Shown here piece by piece: positions 5,470 through 6,297 of a stretch of DNA of 6,297 bases (position 1 is the first letter of the stretch; each line of letters begins with the position of its first letter). This DNA is from Deltaproteobacteria bacterium (GTDB lineage: Bacteria > Desulfobacterota > GWC2-55-46 > JADFVP01), in assembly GCA_024275855.1 (NCBI GenBank), contig JAJRYL010000316.1, forward strand, positions 1 through 6,297, in the 5' to 3' direction. The notes below the pieces were generated by a model, which did not search any database, was not told where the DNA came from, and worked only from the letters and a program-made list of their open reading frames with translations. The translations under genes and the position numbers were made by a program.

Positions 5470-6297
5470 TCACTGCCCGGTTTTATGCTCCGGGGTTATG
5501 CCAAAGAGTTCCGTAAACTCTTTTTCGTCCATAATACGTATGCCGAGTTCGTGAGCCTTTTTACGTTTAGACCCGGCCTTCTCTCCGGCAACGAGTATGT
5601 CGACTTTTTTACTGATTGAGGTTACGGTTGTGCCCGCCTCGCTCTCTACAAGCTCGCGCGCCCGGTCTCTTGAAATTCCTCTAAGGGTTCCTGTAAAGAG
5701 GACTGTTTTACCGGCCATTATGCCGCTAACCTCTTTTGGTGTCCGGGGCCTTACGCCGTTGGCGTACAGGCGTTCTATTACCTCTCTGTTATGGGCCTCT
5801 TTAAAGAACTGAACCACGGAGGCGGCAATCTCCTCTCCGATGCCGTGAATCTCTTTAAGGTCGCTATATAGCTGCCGAGCGGACTCTTCGCTTTTAAACG
5901 CGTCCATCAGCGGAGCCAGACTTTTGAAACGTTCGGCTATTAAACGCCCCGCGCTCTCTCCGACGCCGCGTATGCCGAGCGCGTATATAAGGCGTTTAAG
6001 TTCCGGTCTTTTGCTCTTTTCTATCGACTCTATTGTGTTATTCGCCCTGGTCTTTGCCCAGCGATCAAGCCCGGAAAGCTCTTCGGCCTTAAGGCTGTAT
6101 AGGTCGGCGACACTCTTGATCATAGCGGATTCTATAAGTTGCGCTACCTGTTTTTTTCCGAGTCCGTCTATGTTCATTGCCCGCTTCGATACAAAGTGCG
6201 CGATGGAGCCGAGTATCTGAGCCGGGCAGGTAAGCCTTGCGGTGCAGTAGAGTATGGCTGAATCCCGTACTACCGGGGCGCGGCAGACCGGACACGA
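5470..6297 (-). CDS. ligA: NAD-dependent DNA ligase LigA, C-terminal part, 5' end beyond window
   Basis: LigA seals nicks in duplex DNA using NAD+, in replication and repair. The visible 275 residues are the last two fifths or so of a protein usually near 670. In order: a four-cysteine zinc finger (CPVC, then Cys18 and Cys24 of the fragment, followed by PAQ), the typical AMNIDGLGKKQVAQL stretch, helix-hairpin-helix repeats (YALGIRGVGESAGRL and LKEIHGIGEEIAASV), and a C-terminal BRCT domain (about 193-267) starting GKTVLFTGTLRG. The reading frame is open to the window edge, so the Met at 6177 is internal and not the start. The adenylation and OB-fold domains lie outside. No frameshift or missing zinc ligand is seen. 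It is probably functionally unrelated to the genes after it, from which a terminator separates it. Confidence 0.97.
   Translation of the reverse strand, partial: SCPVCRAPVVRDSAILYCTARLTCPAQILGSIAHFVSKRAMNIDGLGKKQVAQLIESAMIKSVADLYSLKAEELSGLDRWAKTRANNTIESIEKSKRPELKRLIYALGIRGVGESAGRLIAERFKSLAPLMDAFKSEESARQLYSDLKEIHGIGEEIAASVVQFFKEAHNREVIERLYANGVRPRTPKEVSGIMAGKTVLFTGTLRGISRDRARELVESEAGTTVTSISKKVDILVAGEKAGSKRKKAHELGIRIMDEKEFTELFGITPEHKTGQ

Noticed and set aside
6175..6177. Met codon at 6177 as the start of a short 235-residue protein
   Set aside because: The frame continues upstream with the LigA zinc-finger cysteines in the right order, so this Met is internal to ligA.
6089..6295. Minus-strand frame of 68 codons at the right edge
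   Set aside because: It is an out-of-frame shadow of ligA, whose frame shows the zinc finger and runs to the window edge.

Overview
The window holds five genes, all on the minus strand, so transcription runs from high to low coordinates. In transcription order they are: the C-terminal part of NAD-dependent DNA ligase (ligA, 5470-6297, cut by the window edge); a lipoprotein with a Lys/Ala-rich linker and a mono-heme cytochrome c domain (4675-5307); a small pentapeptide-repeat protein (4085-4432); the flagellar stator pair motA (3032-3823) and motB (2174-2968), of the sodium-type PomA/PomB lineage; and a membrane GGDEF protein with a periplasmic sensor domain and the beginning of an EAL domain (1-1874, cut by the window edge). 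The last gene is not interrupted: it reads open from its ATG at 1874 to base 1.

The organism is a flagellated Gram-negative bacterium of middling GC content that makes c-type cytochromes. The lipobox, the peptidoglycan-binding stator and the periplasmic heme protein indicate this. A deltaproteobacterium-like or related lineage is plausible, but nothing here fixes the phylum.

The most informative signals lie between genes. Matches to the flagellar sigma-28 (FliA) promoter sit upstream of motA (3872-3899) and upstream of the GGDEF gene (2031-2058). Both have the same 12-nt spacer, and a weaker third candidate with that spacer lies upstream of the pentapeptide gene (4501-4528). I infer that 4432 to 1 is a late-flagellar regulon that pairs stator proteins with a c-di-GMP enzyme and a small protein of unknown role. 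ligA ends in an intrinsic terminator (5438-5463). The cytochrome gene therefore probably has its own promoter, and its leader carries two consecutive hairpins (5366-5427). A very strong near-perfect inverted repeat (4591-4639) follows the cytochrome gene but lacks a U-tract.

The gaps of 162 to 299 bases between genes contain no further gene that I can support. No RNA gene, CRISPR array, insertion sequence or phage element was seen. I did not find a clearly novel system; the best leads are the FliA-linked gene set and the unexplained intergenic hairpins.
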